Source: a virus. Taken from it: a stretch of 64,000 bases of DNA. The DNA is taken from IMG/VR virus record IMGVR_UViG_3300033997_000136, positions 1-64,000 of that record; one strand, 5' to 3'. Each line of letters starts with the position of its first letter. Position 1 is the stretch's first letter. The position numbers were made by a program, and so were the translations under genes. The notes under the pieces are model-generated. The model was given only the letters and a program-made list of their open reading frames with translations, was not told where the DNA came from and ran no database searches. Shown here one piece after another: positions 7,805-17,249 of the stretch.

Positions 7805-9076
7805 ATGTCAAAAAGTCAACCGTTACTGGATTTTTACGAATCCTTTGCTGCAGCCATGTTCATTCAGTTTGATGAAGAAGGTTTAGCAAACATTGTTATT
7901 CCTGATGCAAAACCGACACCGATGACCATTGGTGACAATCGGGTTGCATTACCCACGCCGCAAATCTTAAAAGATGGTTTAGGTGCTGCAACAAATCGCG
8001 TTGCATTCCACCCACTGTCTGAAAACATCATGCGTGGTGAATCTGATATATTCAAATTCATTAAGCGCATGGCTGTATTCCGCTTTAACTACACAGCGAC
8101 AATAGTTGCTGAAGAGTTAGCAAAGATTGCAGCAGACCCAGAACTTCAGGCTCCGTTAAATCCAGCACAACAAGCGTTTCTGTTGCACATGGATGAAACC
8201 AAACCTGTGGACTTGACTAAGCTTGATTCAATCAATCAAGCCGTTGTAGGCGGTCGTTCACTGATTAACATGTACATGCAACGTACGTACCCGTTAGACG
8301 GTATTGAGTATCGTCGTGTGTGTATGGTGAACTTCCCTATTCTGGATGAACTGGAACGTGATGATAAGATTATCTTTGATGTAGACACCGGTAGCAAACG
8401 TGCAAAAGGTCAGATTTCTGCATTGTTTAAATACATCATTGGTGATTTAGATTCAAACGCATACAGTGTCGGCGTAGATTCATCAACTGCACCGTATTTG
8501 ACTGCACTGCTTGAATCGTTCTACTTATTAGCGAAACAACTGAACAGTCTTATCAAGTTATTTGGTAAATCTGTACCCCAGTTAAAATCGCTGATTATTC
8601 CTGTAGACTGGTATAAGCAGATGAAGCATCTGGATGCGTATCGTGACCTTATCCGCCCATTGGCAGGTAATGAAGGTACGACCGTTGCTGGCGAAGAAGT
8701 AGAAGAGCAAGTTTCTGAAAAACCAAAACGTCAAGTGAAGTTACCTACAGTAAGTCCATCTAAACCTGCACAAACACAAGCAGATGACGATGACTTACCA
8801 TGGGATGACCCAAAACCACAATCTCGTCGTGTGGTTCGTGATGTTGAACCTGAGCCATCAATCGATGACAATGGTGAACGATTGGCGAAATGGAAATCTC
8901 CTTCTGCTGCACCACGTGTATCACCTTTAAGTCAAGGTGGTCGTCCGGGTTATCAACGACCAGGTGCAAATCGCCCAAGCTACTTACCAGACCCAGACCG
9001 GAATCCATTTCAGGCTAATCAGGTAAGACAACCGCAACGTGGTGGTTATAATCCAAACCGCCGCAATGGTTGGTAG
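7805..9076 (+). CDS. phiKZ gp70-like protein with long disordered tail
   Basis: A 423 aa protein. Residues 1 to about 290 appear folded and helical. From about 293 to the end the sequence is low-complexity, rich in P, Q, R, D and G, with an internal acidic DDDDLPWDD patch. It ends in RRNGW, like RRSSW in the preceding protein. ATG 7805 is chosen because AAGGA precedes it; an upstream start at 7703 would overlap the previous gene by almost 90 bases. The position corresponds to phiKZ gp70. Function is unknown. The acidic patch resembles SSB-type interaction tips and the basic tail could bind nucleic acid, but both are guesses. Confidence 0.62.
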   Translation: MSKSQPLLDFYESFAAAMFIQFDEEGLANIVIPDAKPTPMTIGDNRVALPTPQILKDGLGAATNRVAFHPLSENIMRGESDIFKFIKRMAVFRFNYTATIVAEELAKIAADPELQAPLNPAQQAFLLHMDETKPVDLTKLDSINQAVVGGRSLINMYMQRTYPLDGIEYRRVCMVNFPILDELERDDKIIFDVDTGSKRAKGQISALFKYIIGDLDSNAYSVGVDSSTAPYLTALLESFYLLAKQLNSLIKLFGKSVPQLKSLIIPVDWYKQMKHLDAYRDLIRPLAGNEGTTVAGEEVEEQVSEKPKRQVKLPTVSPSKPAQTQADDDDLPWDDPKPQSRRVVRDVEPEPSIDDNGERLAKWKSPSAAPRVSPLSQGGRPGYQRPGANRPSYLPDPDRNPFQANQVRQPQRGGYNPNRRNGW

Positions 9077-9083
9077 TAAAACG

Positions 9084-9124
9084 GAATAAGAGGAAGGGCA
9101 ATCGCCCTTCCCTTTATTTTTTGT
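9084..9124. terminator. Bidirectional terminator, repeated junction element copy 1
   Basis: GGAAGGGC and GCCCTTCC form the stem around AATC, followed by CTTTATTTTTTG. This 41-base stretch is repeated with one change at 16296-16336 and 27615-27655. Each copy sits where a + strand unit meets a - strand unit. Confidence 0.8.
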
Positions 9125-9477
9125 TAGGTATAGATGTTTGTGTTTGGATAGTTAACTCGATGCTGTCGAAACAACTCTTCCATGACAGTGTCATTTGGTA
9201 CAATGATTCGATTGACGTCACCATTAAAATCCAACGGAGAAGTCATTCCATTGGCTCGCAGAATAACGTAGTGGTAACGTTTAGCGATGTTTAAGTTAAA
9301 CAGAACACTATAGAAATCACCTTGTCTATTTTCAGCAAGTTGTGGTTCTAAGTCAATGTGAAGATAGTTCGATGGTTGTGTTAATAACCATAAATGCGAT
9401 TCAACCAAATGTCTCCAATGGTCCGTATAAAACATATCAGGACCTTGGTCTGGTAGTTGGTTCATCAACGCCACCAT
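9124..9477 (-). CDS. Hypothetical protein, 117 aa
   Basis: A short gene on the opposite strand between the gp70-like gene and the RNA polymerase beta gene. Its stop abuts the repeated terminator and its start has AGAGGA at good spacing before an ATG at 9477. The protein is soluble and mixed alpha/beta, without cysteines, membrane segments or known motifs. Position and signals support a real gene; an overlapping + strand frame of 74 codons lacks a ribosome site. A single-gene inversion here could be an inserted accessory gene, but nothing shows where it came from. Confidence 0.68.
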   Translation of the reverse strand: MVALMNQLPDQGPDMFYTDHWRHLVESHLWLLTQPSNYLHIDLEPQLAENRQGDFYSVLFNLNIAKRYHYVILRANGMTSPLDFNGDVNRIIVPNDTVMEELFRQHRVNYPNTNIYT

Positions 9478-9500
9478 TGGATATTCCTCTATAAAAAAAC

Positions 9501-9515
9501 AAACCTATATCATAA
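9501..9515 (+). promoter_or_regulatory. Candidate phage promoter element with adjacent inverted repeat
   Basis: AAACCTATATCATAA matches the shared element and continues as CTGTGAGT, as at 23325. Just downstream GTTATC (9522-9527) and GATAAC (9533-9538) form an inverted repeat that could be an operator. It lies 71 bases before the RNA polymerase beta gene, in the gap between divergent genes. Confidence 0.55.
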
Positions 9516-9585
9516 CTGTGAGTTATCTTTACGATAACCTAAAGAAAACATCCCCACATATCAGAAATAGAAAATAAGGTTTCAC

Positions 9586-11790
9586 ATGGATACTGAAGAT
9601 TATTATCAACAACTCATGGGTTTACCGGAACGCGATCCAATCAATGATTTTGAATTCATTGAATTGTACCCAACTCGCCCCAATGAGTTACATCCAGAGC
9701 TGATGAATATTGCATCGATTGCTACAAGTCCTGAGCAGTCTTCTATTGCACGTATTCAGATGTTTGGTGGTAGCCATATCAAACAACAATTAAACTGTTA
9801 CAACCTCACTGAGAGCCATATTTTTGCAGGTCCTGAGTATCGGTTAAGTGAGTATTGTTTTAATGTAACGATGCCGAACAAAGGTCGTGTGATTAACGCC
9901 CTACCACGGTATCGTGCAGGATTGGGTGGTTCTGGTGTAAAGGATAATCCTGAAACGATTCTGATTTACGAGTACGACCGAGAAGAGCTGTCTCCAGATG
10001 GTTTTCCAACAGGTCGTCTTATTAATGAATTGGATTATGTTTCGATTCCGTCGTATTTTGAAGCACACCAGCGTTTTGGGTTTATGTTTAACCACAAGTT
10101 CAAACACTACCCTGAACGGATTAATGAAGGTACTATTCTTGCACAAAGCCCAAGTATCAGTGAGACTGGATTTTGGAAATACGGTATAGAAACAAACGTA
10201 TTACCATTGTCATTATCAGGTATCATTGAGGACGGTGCTATTGCATCGAATGAGTGGTGTGAAGAAGCGACAGCGCCGTGTATTGAAACGTATGTGTTTT
10301 CCTTTGGTAGTAAACAGTTCCCACTGGGTACGTACTCAAAAGAAGGTGAGCCGTACAAAATCATGCCAGACATTGGCGAGTATGTCAATGAGGATGGTAT
10401 CCTTGTAGCACTTCGTGATTACCATGAAGAGCTTGCACCGGTACTTATGAGCACTCGTTCGGTTCATGTCATTGACCACAAGTATGACCGCTTAACGCGT
10501 GTTACTGCTGGTGCTAAAGTCATTGACATCAAAGTTCAACACGATACTCGCTTTGATGGTGGTGTGCGTGGTAAGTTTCCTAACACACCAGAGGGGATGA
10601 CTGACCAAGTTCGTTATTACTACGACCAAGGGTTAGAATACTACCGTCGTATCATGGAAACGTACGAACAAGAGCAGAAGAACGGTTACTATCGCGGCAA
10701 AGCCAATTTAACACCAAAGCTATCCCGCTTAATCTTTGAAGCACAAGGGATGTTAGGGTTAGATGGTGAACCTAACAATTATATCCGTACGTTCCGTAAC
10801 GCTGTGATTGATGAATGGCGTGTAGAAGTGACTATTCAGTACGACTATACACCAGGTATCAGTAGTAAGATTACAGGGAAACATGGGAACAAGTGCGTTA
10901 TCGTTGAGAAACGTCCACGTGCTGAAATGCCTATTGACCGTTGGGGTAATCGGGTTGACCTTATTGTAGATGGTTTAGCATTCTTTAAGCGGATGATTAT
11001 GTCTGCTCCACAAGAGCTGTTCCTTAATGCAGCAGGTCGTGATATGTTGTATCGCCTACGTCAGATGGTTGTCGATGGCAGACCGTATTCTGATTTAAGT
11101 AAATATGTGTATCACTATTACTTGATATTAAACCCAACATGGGCACCAAGTTTACTCGATGCAAATGGACTGGTTCGTCAATCGTTTATGGACGCACTTC
11201 TTGAACCAAATCGCGTGTATCCAAAACAACCCATGCCAACAAACAACGTGCAAGAACCGTTGAACATTTTGTACAACATGTGTATCTATTACCGACCGTT
11301 CAGAGCACCGGTAACGTACAAAGGAATGTCAGGTAAGTTTGTTGAAACAAAAGACCCAATGTTCGTAGGTTCAGCCTATATCCTAGTCCTTGAGAAATCA
11401 GGCGACACATGGACGGGTGTAAGTAGTGCAAAACTGAATAACTTTGGCGTACCTGCCAAGATTACCAGTAGCGACCGTTACACTTCACCAGCGCGTAACA
11501 TGCCTATTCGTTTTGGTGAGTCTGAAGGTCGATTGTTTGTAGCGACTGTAGGTCCTCGTAAGACGGCAGATTTGTTTGACCGCACGAACAGTGGTCTTGT
11601 TCGTAAGAACATACAAGAACAAATTTATCGCTCACCAACACCCACTGCGATTGAATCGTTTGTCAACCGCGATGAGTTGTCACGTGGCAATGGACGTATC
11701 CACGCGTTGGTAAAACATTTAGGTCAGTGTGATGGATGGGTGTTATCCCGTGCTGTGTTTAACATCGATGAGGAAGAAAACGATGAATAG
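9586..11790 (+). CDS. Non-virion RNA polymerase beta subunit, C-terminal piece (phiKZ gp71-73-like)
   Basis: A 734 aa protein. Around residues 425-470 it carries the core beta-subunit signature with KHGNK followed by an EMPIDRWGNRVDLIVDGL stretch, equivalent to the bacterial KxGRHGNKG...EDMP...G.PVDIVLNPLG region that contributes catalytic lysines. It is split from the N-terminal beta part, which is at 57192 here, as gp123 is in phiKZ. The next gene is the beta' C-terminal piece, overlapping by 8 bases, the same order as gp71-73/gp74. In phiKZ, as I recall, the equivalent gene is interrupted by a group I intron; here it is one open frame. Confidence 0.88.
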   Translation: MDTEDYYQQLMGLPERDPINDFEFIELYPTRPNELHPELMNIASIATSPEQSSIARIQMFGGSHIKQQLNCYNLTESHIFAGPEYRLSEYCFNVTMPNKGRVINALPRYRAGLGGSGVKDNPETILIYEYDREELSPDGFPTGRLINELDYVSIPSYFEAHQRFGFMFNHKFKHYPERINEGTILAQSPSISETGFWKYGIETNVLPLSLSGIIEDGAIASNEWCEEATAPCIETYVFSFGSKQFPLGTYSKEGEPYKIMPDIGEYVNEDGILVALRDYHEELAPVLMSTRSVHVIDHKYDRLTRVTAGAKVIDIKVQHDTRFDGGVRGKFPNTPEGMTDQVRYYYDQGLEYYRRIMETYEQEQKNGYYRGKANLTPKLSRLIFEAQGMLGLDGEPNNYIRTFRNAVIDEWRVEVTIQYDYTPGISSKITGKHGNKCVIVEKRPRAEMPIDRWGNRVDLIVDGLAFFKRMIMSAPQELFLNAAGRDMLYRLRQMVVDGRPYSDLSKYVYHYYLILNPTWAPSLLDANGLVRQSFMDALLEPNRVYPKQPMPTNNVQEPLNILYNMCIYYRPFRAPVTYKGMSGKFVETKDPMFVGSAYILVLEKSGDTWTGVSSAKLNNFGVPAKITSSDRYTSPARNMPIRFGESEGRLFVATVGPRKTADLFDRTNSGLVRKNIQEQIYRSPTPTAIESFVNRDELSRGNGRIHALVKHLGQCDGWVLSRAVFNIDEEENDE

Positions 11791-13741
11791 ATACCAAGCC
11801 AGAGACATATGTCAATGGTCATTAGATCAATTGCGCGACCTTGAACCTGGAAAGATACTTCTTGAGTTTGATGATGGTGTGATTGAGACCACAGGACGTC
11901 GTACGATGTTTACGTGGTATATTTGGGAACTTCATCGCCAGTACCCTAAAACCCCTATGAAAAAGAACCATCACTACGGGATGGCTTTAACAAACGGGGA
12001 TACACACAGCAATGTGATGAACGCCGTGTATTGGGATTTGTACGATGCGTACGAAGCAAAGGGTCCATTAGAAGAAGTTTTACGATTGGCGTTTTGTATT
12101 ACAAACACTATCTACAACGACTTCAATGAATTCTGTGACCGTTATCCAGTATCTATTGATTCATTCGACATCATTGGTTTGATGGCTTATCCACCGATGA
12201 TGAAGATTATCGTAGGTATCCAAAGAACACAGCGCAGTATCGATGCAGCGTACGATGCATTTGCTCGGATGGTTCGTGAAGATAAGAACCTTCGCAGTAA
12301 TAAAATCGTTGCAGCAACGCGTGCTGGTTTGCTTTCTATGAAGCAGGTTCAGCAATGTTTCGTGTGTCGTGGTTATGCAACAGAAATCCATGGTGAGTTA
12401 TATCCAACCCCAATTATTCATGGGTTAGCACGCGGTATCCGCAGCTTATCTGAATCCATGAAAGAAGCACGTACTGCAACAAAATCGTTGTTGTACAATA
12501 AGTATTACTTAAGCGACTGTGAATACTTCAGTCGTAAGCTTCAATTAGGTGCGGGTGTTGTTGCTCATTTGTACCATGGTGACTGTGGTAGTACCTACAC
12601 ATGGGATTGGCCACTGGATGCTCGTGAGTTCGGTACAATGCAAGGGATGCATTATCTGGACGATGCTGGTGTAGTTAAAACCATTACGCGTGAATCAAAA
12701 GACTTGATTGGGAAAACGCTGCGTTTACGTGTTCCGTTTGGTTGTACACACAAAGACAGACAAACTGTCTGTTCTGTCTGTATGGGGTCTATTGCAGACA
12801 GTATACCAGCAGGTACATCACCAGGCCACATTGCTGCAATCAGTTTGGGTGAGAAGATTACTCAGATTACCTTGTCAACAAAACACGTGGATGGTAACGC
12901 AAACGTAGATGAAATCCAACTGGATGAATTCCAACAAGCGTATTTAGCACCGGGTGCTGAAACAAACACATTGCGACTAGCTTCAACGCTCAATGGTAAG
13001 TCAGTGAAGATTATCATTAACGCAGAAGAAGCCCGAGGTATTCCTTCTATCCAGCAACATCGTGATTTTGAAGGGATAAACATTCAAGACTTAAGCGAAT
13101 TGTCATCCGTTACATTTGTAGTTGAAGACATGGCTGATTCTGAATCTCCTGCGGATATCGCACAAGTGTCATGTTCCATGGGTTCGTGTTTAGCATCAAT
13201 GACAACTGACTTATTGTACTACATTAAGGAAAATAGTAGTCATGTACTGTCAGTATCGTCAAATGGGGATTATATAGTTGATTTGTGTGATTGGGACCAA
13301 GGGTTAACTATGTTTGCCCTGCCGCTTAAACACACAAGTATGATTGATTACATGAAGAGTGTGAGCAGTCATATCCTCTCTGGTGATAATAGCGCGAAGA
13401 GTACAACGGTCACGTTGTCGTCTCGTAAGTTTAAAGGTGAACCAGTTCAAGCTGTTAAATCACTTCTGTTGTTGATTAACAGTAAGATTCAAATCAATGC
13501 ATCTCACATATTCTTATTGGCGTATGCCATGAGTGCTGTTGATGCACGTAACCGCAACTACACACTACCTAGAGGTGGCGAAGCGTTTACGTTCGTTAAG
13601 TATGAAGATGCAATGACCTTCCGTTCTATTGGAACTAAACTTGTGTACCAAGACCAAGCGAAAGTATTAAGTCGCCCAGAGTCGTACACAGTGACCGACA
13701 GCAGACCGGCTGGTTTACTGGATGAAATGATACTAGGATAA
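11783..13741 (+). CDS. Non-virion RNA polymerase beta' subunit, C-terminal piece (phiKZ gp74-like)
   Basis: A 652 aa protein. A cysteine cluster (C321, C330, C333) is followed by a stretch ending ISLGEKITQITLSTKH (about residues 353-369). This aligns with the bacterial beta' region CxxCYG...[21 protein letters not shown], that is, the last zinc-type cluster and the trigger loop. No NADFDGD active-site motif is present; it should lie in a separate N-terminal beta' gene (gp55-like) outside this window. ATG 11783, inside the end of the beta gene and after GAGGAAG, is the start; a frame start at 11729 would overlap more and lacks a ribosome site. The pair is surely translated together. Confidence 0.88.
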   Translation: MNRYQARDICQWSLDQLRDLEPGKILLEFDDGVIETTGRRTMFTWYIWELHRQYPKTPMKKNHHYGMALTNGDTHSNVMNAVYWDLYDAYEAKGPLEEVLRLAFCITNTIYNDFNEFCDRYPVSIDSFDIIGLMAYPPMMKIIVGIQRTQRSIDAAYDAFARMVREDKNLRSNKIVAATRAGLLSMKQVQQCFVCRGYATEIHGELYPTPIIHGLARGIRSLSESMKEARTATKSLLYNKYYLSDCEYFSRKLQLGAGVVAHLYHGDCGSTYTWDWPLDAREFGTMQGMHYLDDAGVVKTITRESKDLIGKTLRLRVPFGCTHKDRQTVCSVCMGSIADSIPAGTSPGHIAAISLGEKITQITLSTKHVDGNANVDEIQLDEFQQAYLAPGAETNTLRLASTLNGKSVKIIINAEEARGIPSIQQHRDFEGINIQDLSELSSVTFVVEDMADSESPADIAQVSCSMGSCLASMTTDLLYYIKENSSHVLSVSSNGDYIVDLCDWDQGLTMFALPLKHTSMIDYMKSVSSHILSGDNSAKSTTVTLSSRKFKGEPVQAVKSLLLLINSKIQINASHIFLLAYAMSAVDARNRNYTLPRGGEAFTFVKYEDAMTFRSIGTKLVYQDQAKVLSRPESYTVTDSRPAGLLDEMILG

Positions 13742-13745
13742 CGTA

Positions 13746-15284
13746 ATGAAACAACAAATCATCATCCGTGTGTTTTCACATGGACTCTCTATCAAAACCT
13801 CTGACTACCGTGTTCGCACGGTGTTAGAAAGCTTCCGTGAGACTGTAGCACAGTGGGACTTTAGAAAAGTCGCACCTTCATACAAAATGAAGCGGGTGAT
13901 GGTTCGTTCTTATTCAGGTCGAACAAATAACCGAATGGATTATCGGTTCCATCGTAATCAATTAAACGAATTGTTAAAACACTTTGACCATAATGGAATA
14001 CCCCGTTCATCTGTCGAAATCGTAAAGATAAAGATGTATGAACCTATCAAGGTGGAAATGAACTTAGAGTTATTTGACCCCTACGACTATCAAGTTCCAT
14101 TAATTGATTTTTGTAGCACCACAGAACAATGTACGCAAGCAATTCACTTGCAAGCAGGTCGCGGTAAAACCCAAGCGGCACTTCACATCGCAAAGCGCGG
14201 TGCAGAACGTACCATGATTCTTTTACGTGGTGGGTATGTAAGTCGTTGGGCACCTGAGATTATCAAAGCATTAAATACAAAACCTAAATCAGGTGAGTTA
14301 TTGATTATTCAAGGAGGGAAAGATTTAAGACGGGTGATTGAAGCGGCAAAGGCTGGACTGATTAGTGAAAACTTAAAGTTTGTTATCATTACAAACAAAA
14401 CAGTCTTTCAGTTGATTGAAGCGTATGAGAATAGTTACGATAAAAACGAGTATGGAATAGAACCTCAGCAACTGTATCGTTTACTGGGGATAGGTCGTGT
14501 TATTGTAGATGAGGTGCATGAAGATTTCCATTTGGTTATGCGCGCTACTATTTACAGTCACGTACCACACCACACCGTGTTATCGGCAACACTGGATACA
14601 GAAGACAGACTGAGAAAACTTCTGTATTCAATTATGTTTCCACCAGAAACGTTTGCTCCAATGGTAGCGTATAAAGCCTATATTGAAGTACGCGCCGTAC
14701 ACTATCGTTTAAAGCAACCCAAACTGTTCCACACGACTCGAAAAGGTCAAAACAAGTATTCACACAGTGCATTTGAAGAATCGCTCCTACGCAATCGTGA
14801 GGCGTTTGACGGCTATATGAAAATTATCTTTGAACGATTAGGTGTCAACTATCTGGAACCTTATCAAGGGGGTCAGAAGGCACTGGTGTTTTGTTCATTG
14901 ACTAACTTTGTAGAAGCAGTCACTACGAGACTTCGTGAAGTATACACTGACTTAGTGATTAACTCTTTTTATTCAGGAATCCCTGATAGTGTTTTAGAAA
15001 AGAGTGATATCATTGTGACTACCATTGAATCGTGTGGTACTGCACGTGATATTCCTGATTTATCGTACACACTACTTACACGTGCTGTTCGTAAATTAGA
15101 AGCCAATGAACAAATCAAAGGTCGCTTACGTGAACTGAAACGTTACCCTGGTCGACATCCTCGTTTTGATTACTTAGTGTGTGACGATATTCCAAAACAC
15201 GTTGAGTATCATAATGAGAAGAAAAATCAGTTCAAAGGGAAAGCGTTGTTTCATATTGACGAGTTTATTAGACAACCCATTTAG
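13746..15284 (+). CDS. Superfamily 2 DNA/RNA helicase (UvsW-like)
   Basis: A 512 aa ATP-dependent helicase. Motif I is AGRGKT (137-142), motif II DEVH (255-258), motif III SAT (280-282). A second RecA-like domain follows, with KALVFCSLTNF (motif IV-like, near 380) and a TTIESCGTARDIPDL stretch (motif V-like, near 425). The N-terminal 110 residues form an extra domain typical of UvsW-type branch-migration helicases. The gene starts 5 bases after the beta' gene, where phiKZ also has a helicase. The likely role is remodelling replication or recombination forks, or R-loops, inside the phage nucleus. The DEVH box and motif order are clear; the subfamily is less so. Confidence 0.87.
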   Translation: MKQQIIIRVFSHGLSIKTSDYRVRTVLESFRETVAQWDFRKVAPSYKMKRVMVRSYSGRTNNRMDYRFHRNQLNELLKHFDHNGIPRSSVEIVKIKMYEPIKVEMNLELFDPYDYQVPLIDFCSTTEQCTQAIHLQAGRGKTQAALHIAKRGAERTMILLRGGYVSRWAPEIIKALNTKPKSGELLIIQGGKDLRRVIEAAKAGLISENLKFVIITNKTVFQLIEAYENSYDKNEYGIEPQQLYRLLGIGRVIVDEVHEDFHLVMRATIYSHVPHHTVLSATLDTEDRLRKLLYSIMFPPETFAPMVAYKAYIEVRAVHYRLKQPKLFHTTRKGQNKYSHSAFEESLLRNREAFDGYMKIIFERLGVNYLEPYQGGQKALVFCSLTNFVEAVTTRLREVYTDLVINSFYSGIPDSVLEKSDIIVTTIESCGTARDIPDLSYTLLTRAVRKLEANEQIKGRLRELKRYPGRHPRFDYLVCDDIPKHVEYHNEKKNQFKGKALFHIDEFIRQPI

Positions 15285-15307
15285 TAGTATAAAAAGGAAA
15301 ACGAAAT

Positions 15308-15856
15308 ATGAGTATTGGTTTAGTTGCTGCTTGTGTACTTATTGCGCTTGCCTACATTGGTATGTGCATCGAACTTACATTTGAAATTATGGAAGCCAAT
15401 AAAGAAAAAGACCCACCTACATCAATGTGGGAATACCGTCTAGGTTGTGTGTTTGTCTTCATTATGGTTTTGTTGTTTGGGTTATTTATGCGCGCTATCT
15501 TTGGCTATGCAATAATCTATACACTCATACGACCACGAGAAAATCAAACACTATCAAATGAACGCAACGTTCGTCGCTTCTTTCCAGATTCTGCAGGCAA
15601 CTACAGAGGAAAGTATACATTGCAAGACGGTGACTTAATTGATGGCGATGCGTTGTTTAAACAAATGCCAGTTCACAGTTTAGTGATGGTTGAAGTACCT
15701 AAAGGTGTAATGGCATATTTACAGTGGCATGGCGATGTTAGACTAATTGAGTCAAACACCTACTACTTAGCACGCTCACCGATTGAAATTGTTTTAACTG
15801 AAGTACCTGATGTATCGTCAGTGACTGAAGAAACCTTGTTCACATTTGCTAACTAA
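15308..15856 (+). CDS. Two-pass membrane protein, 182 aa
   Basis: Two hydrophobic segments are visible, about residues 3-28 and 46-75, followed by a soluble C-terminal domain of roughly 100 residues with a beta-rich pattern. This suggests an inner-membrane protein with a cytoplasmic or periplasmic head. An AAAAAGGAAA ribosome site precedes the ATG. A perfect hairpin terminator directly follows the stop. I do not recognise the family. Its place at the end of the RNA polymerase/helicase unit may only reflect a convenient insertion point before a terminator. Confidence 0.75.
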   Translation: MSIGLVAACVLIALAYIGMCIELTFEIMEANKEKDPPTSMWEYRLGCVFVFIMVLLFGLFMRAIFGYAIIYTLIRPRENQTLSNERNVRRFFPDSAGNYRGKYTLQDGDLIDGDALFKQMPVHSLVMVEVPKGVMAYLQWHGDVRLIESNTYYLARSPIEIVLTEVPDVSSVTEETLFTFAN

Positions 15857-15882
15857 GAGAGAAGGGCAATTGCCCTTCTCTC
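15857..15882 (+). terminator. Hairpin terminator after membrane gene
   Basis: A self-complementary run of 26 bases begins right after the stop codon (GAGAGAAGGGCAA with its complement TTGCCCTTCTCTC). The following tract is C/T-rich but short in T, so termination may be partial and allow the next gene to be read. Confidence 0.7.
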
Positions 15883-15905
15883 TATTCCCCTTTAAGGATA
15901 TAATC

Positions 15906-16301
15906 ATGGTAACAATAGCAACAGATAAGAAAGTAGTGGTGCGACACATTTGTGGACACAGTGTTACTGCTGGGTTAAACGAAAGTGTTCTTCTTGAAGG
16001 GTATTTGATTCGAGAAAGTGAAGACCCATCTTCCGATTTAATAGGTGCCGTAACACCAGTTGGGGTATTGTCTGTAACAAAGACAACCTACCCCACACAC
16101 TCACGTTACTACGTAGGAGTTGATTTAGTTCCACATTCTAAAGAAATGGAACAGTTAGTTGAACCTAGTACATACGCTAAGATTCAATCAATTATTCCTA
16201 CGTTAAAACAAATACCGTGTCCAGTACGACTTGGACACAAAGTATCTGAGTATGCAGAACAAATAGGTCTTCAATTTGAGAAAGAAGAAAAAGACGAATA
16301 A
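15906..16301 (+). CDS. Hypothetical protein, 131 aa
   Basis: ATG 15906 is preceded by AAGGA at 8-10 bases; an earlier in-frame start at 15846 would run through the terminator hairpin and is rejected. The protein looks beta-rich in its first 100 residues and ends in a charged EKEEKDE tail. There is no motif or membrane segment, and I do not recognise it. Its last codons and stop belong to a 49-base stretch repeated exactly at 27607-27655, where the same bases are non-coding. Confidence 0.72.
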   Translation: MVTIATDKKVVVRHICGHSVTAGLNESVLLEGYLIRESEDPSSDLIGAVTPVGVLSVTKTTYPTHSRYYVGVDLVPHSKEMEQLVEPSTYAKIQSIIPTLKQIPCPVRLGHKVSEYAEQIGLQFEKEEKDE

Positions 16302-16336
16302 GAGGAAGGGCAATTGCCCTTCCCTTTATTTTTTGT
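16288..16336. terminator. Bidirectional terminator, repeated junction element copy 2
   Basis: A perfect 20-base palindrome at 16304-16323 (GGAAGGGCAA and its complement) is followed by CTTTATTTTTTG. The 49 bases from 16288 are identical to 27607-27655. The copy serves the convergent genes ending at 16301 (+) and 16339 (-). Confidence 0.85.
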
Positions 16337-16338
16337 CT

Positions 16339-17232
16339 TTAAAGACGATACAGAGCCAGCAAGTTACGTGATGCAGTTTCGCTCAGACCTAAACGATTGA
16401 CTAAACCACGCACATCAAATACAGCCTGTGTTTCAAGAACACCAATGTCTGCCGTGCTGGTTAGTAATGCAATCAGATGCTGATACTTGCGAGCCTTTTC
16501 AGGCGTGTTGTGCATGAAATTACGTTCACGCCAGCCACGATAAACGGCTGTTTCAGAGAACACAGTCTTACGACCTAACTTAAACTCTTCAACCAATGCG
16601 ACCCATGCATTAGAGAAACGTTCCAGGTTTTGTTCACGTAACAATGCATCAATAGCTACACACAGTTGAGTAGCACATGAAACCGCGTCACTTGCATTGT
16701 AGCTTTTGTTCAAAGCCATTTTCTGACGGAATGATACACCAACAGCTTTCACCTGTGCAACTAATGCATCAACGGGTTGTTCTGTAGAAGCACCTGTGTC
16801 AGTTGCGTTTTGGTTTTCAACACCTTCGGTCGTTTTCACTTCCAAAGATTCACCACCTGCCATCTGTTGAGCAGCTTGCGTGATAGCTGCTACAGTACCT
16901 TCAGGGTCTTTGTCATTAGCATCCAATTGGATATCCAGCGTTTTTGCTGCTTCACCAGATTGCTCTTGCGTAGCCTGTTGTTCAGACTGTTCACCAGAAG
17001 ATTCTGGCTCTTTACCATGGTCTGCTGAGTCAACGAGAGTTTGGTCTTCAGCTAAGGTTTCACCGACTAAATCGTTAGATGTAGCACCAGTTTCACCAGT
17101 TGAATCTTGCTGAGTTTGTTGCTCAGTAGATTGTTGCGATTCTTGTTGTTCGGTTTGCTGTTGTTCAGTAACCGTTTCAGTTTGTTGCTGCTCAGTTTGT
17201 GCAGCCGCTTGGTTTTGTTTCTTACTAGCCAT
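16339..17232 (-). CDS. Q/T/E-rich protein with folded C-terminal domain, 297 aa
   Basis: The first 150 or so residues are made almost only of Q, T, E, S, G and A, with repeated TEQQQTE-type units, and must be disordered. Residues from about 155 to the end form a helical domain of ordinary composition. The start has GGAG just upstream. It lies directly downstream of the virion RNA polymerase beta' piece, 17 bases apart, so they share a message and may be made at the same late stage. The function is unknown; long disordered ends occur in several phiKZ-like head proteins, so a virion role is possible. Confidence 0.75.
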   Translation of the reverse strand: MASKKQNQAAAQTEQQQTETVTEQQQTEQQESQQSTEQQTQQDSTGETGATSNDLVGETLAEDQTLVDSADHGKEPESSGEQSEQQATQEQSGEAAKTLDIQLDANDKDPEGTVAAITQAAQQMAGGESLEVKTTEGVENQNATDTGASTEQPVDALVAQVKAVGVSFRQKMALNKSYNASDAVSCATQLCVAIDALLREQNLERFSNAWVALVEEFKLGRKTVFSETAVYRGWRERNFMHNTPEKARKYQHLIALLTSTADIGVLETQAVFDVRGLVNRLGLSETASRNLLALYRL

Positions 17233-17249
17233 GGTTTTCTCCTTTGGCG

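Noticed and set aside
9586-11790. Group I intron or homing endonuclease in the RNA polymerase beta gene, as in phiKZ gp71-73
   Set aside because: The frame is continuous with no insert.
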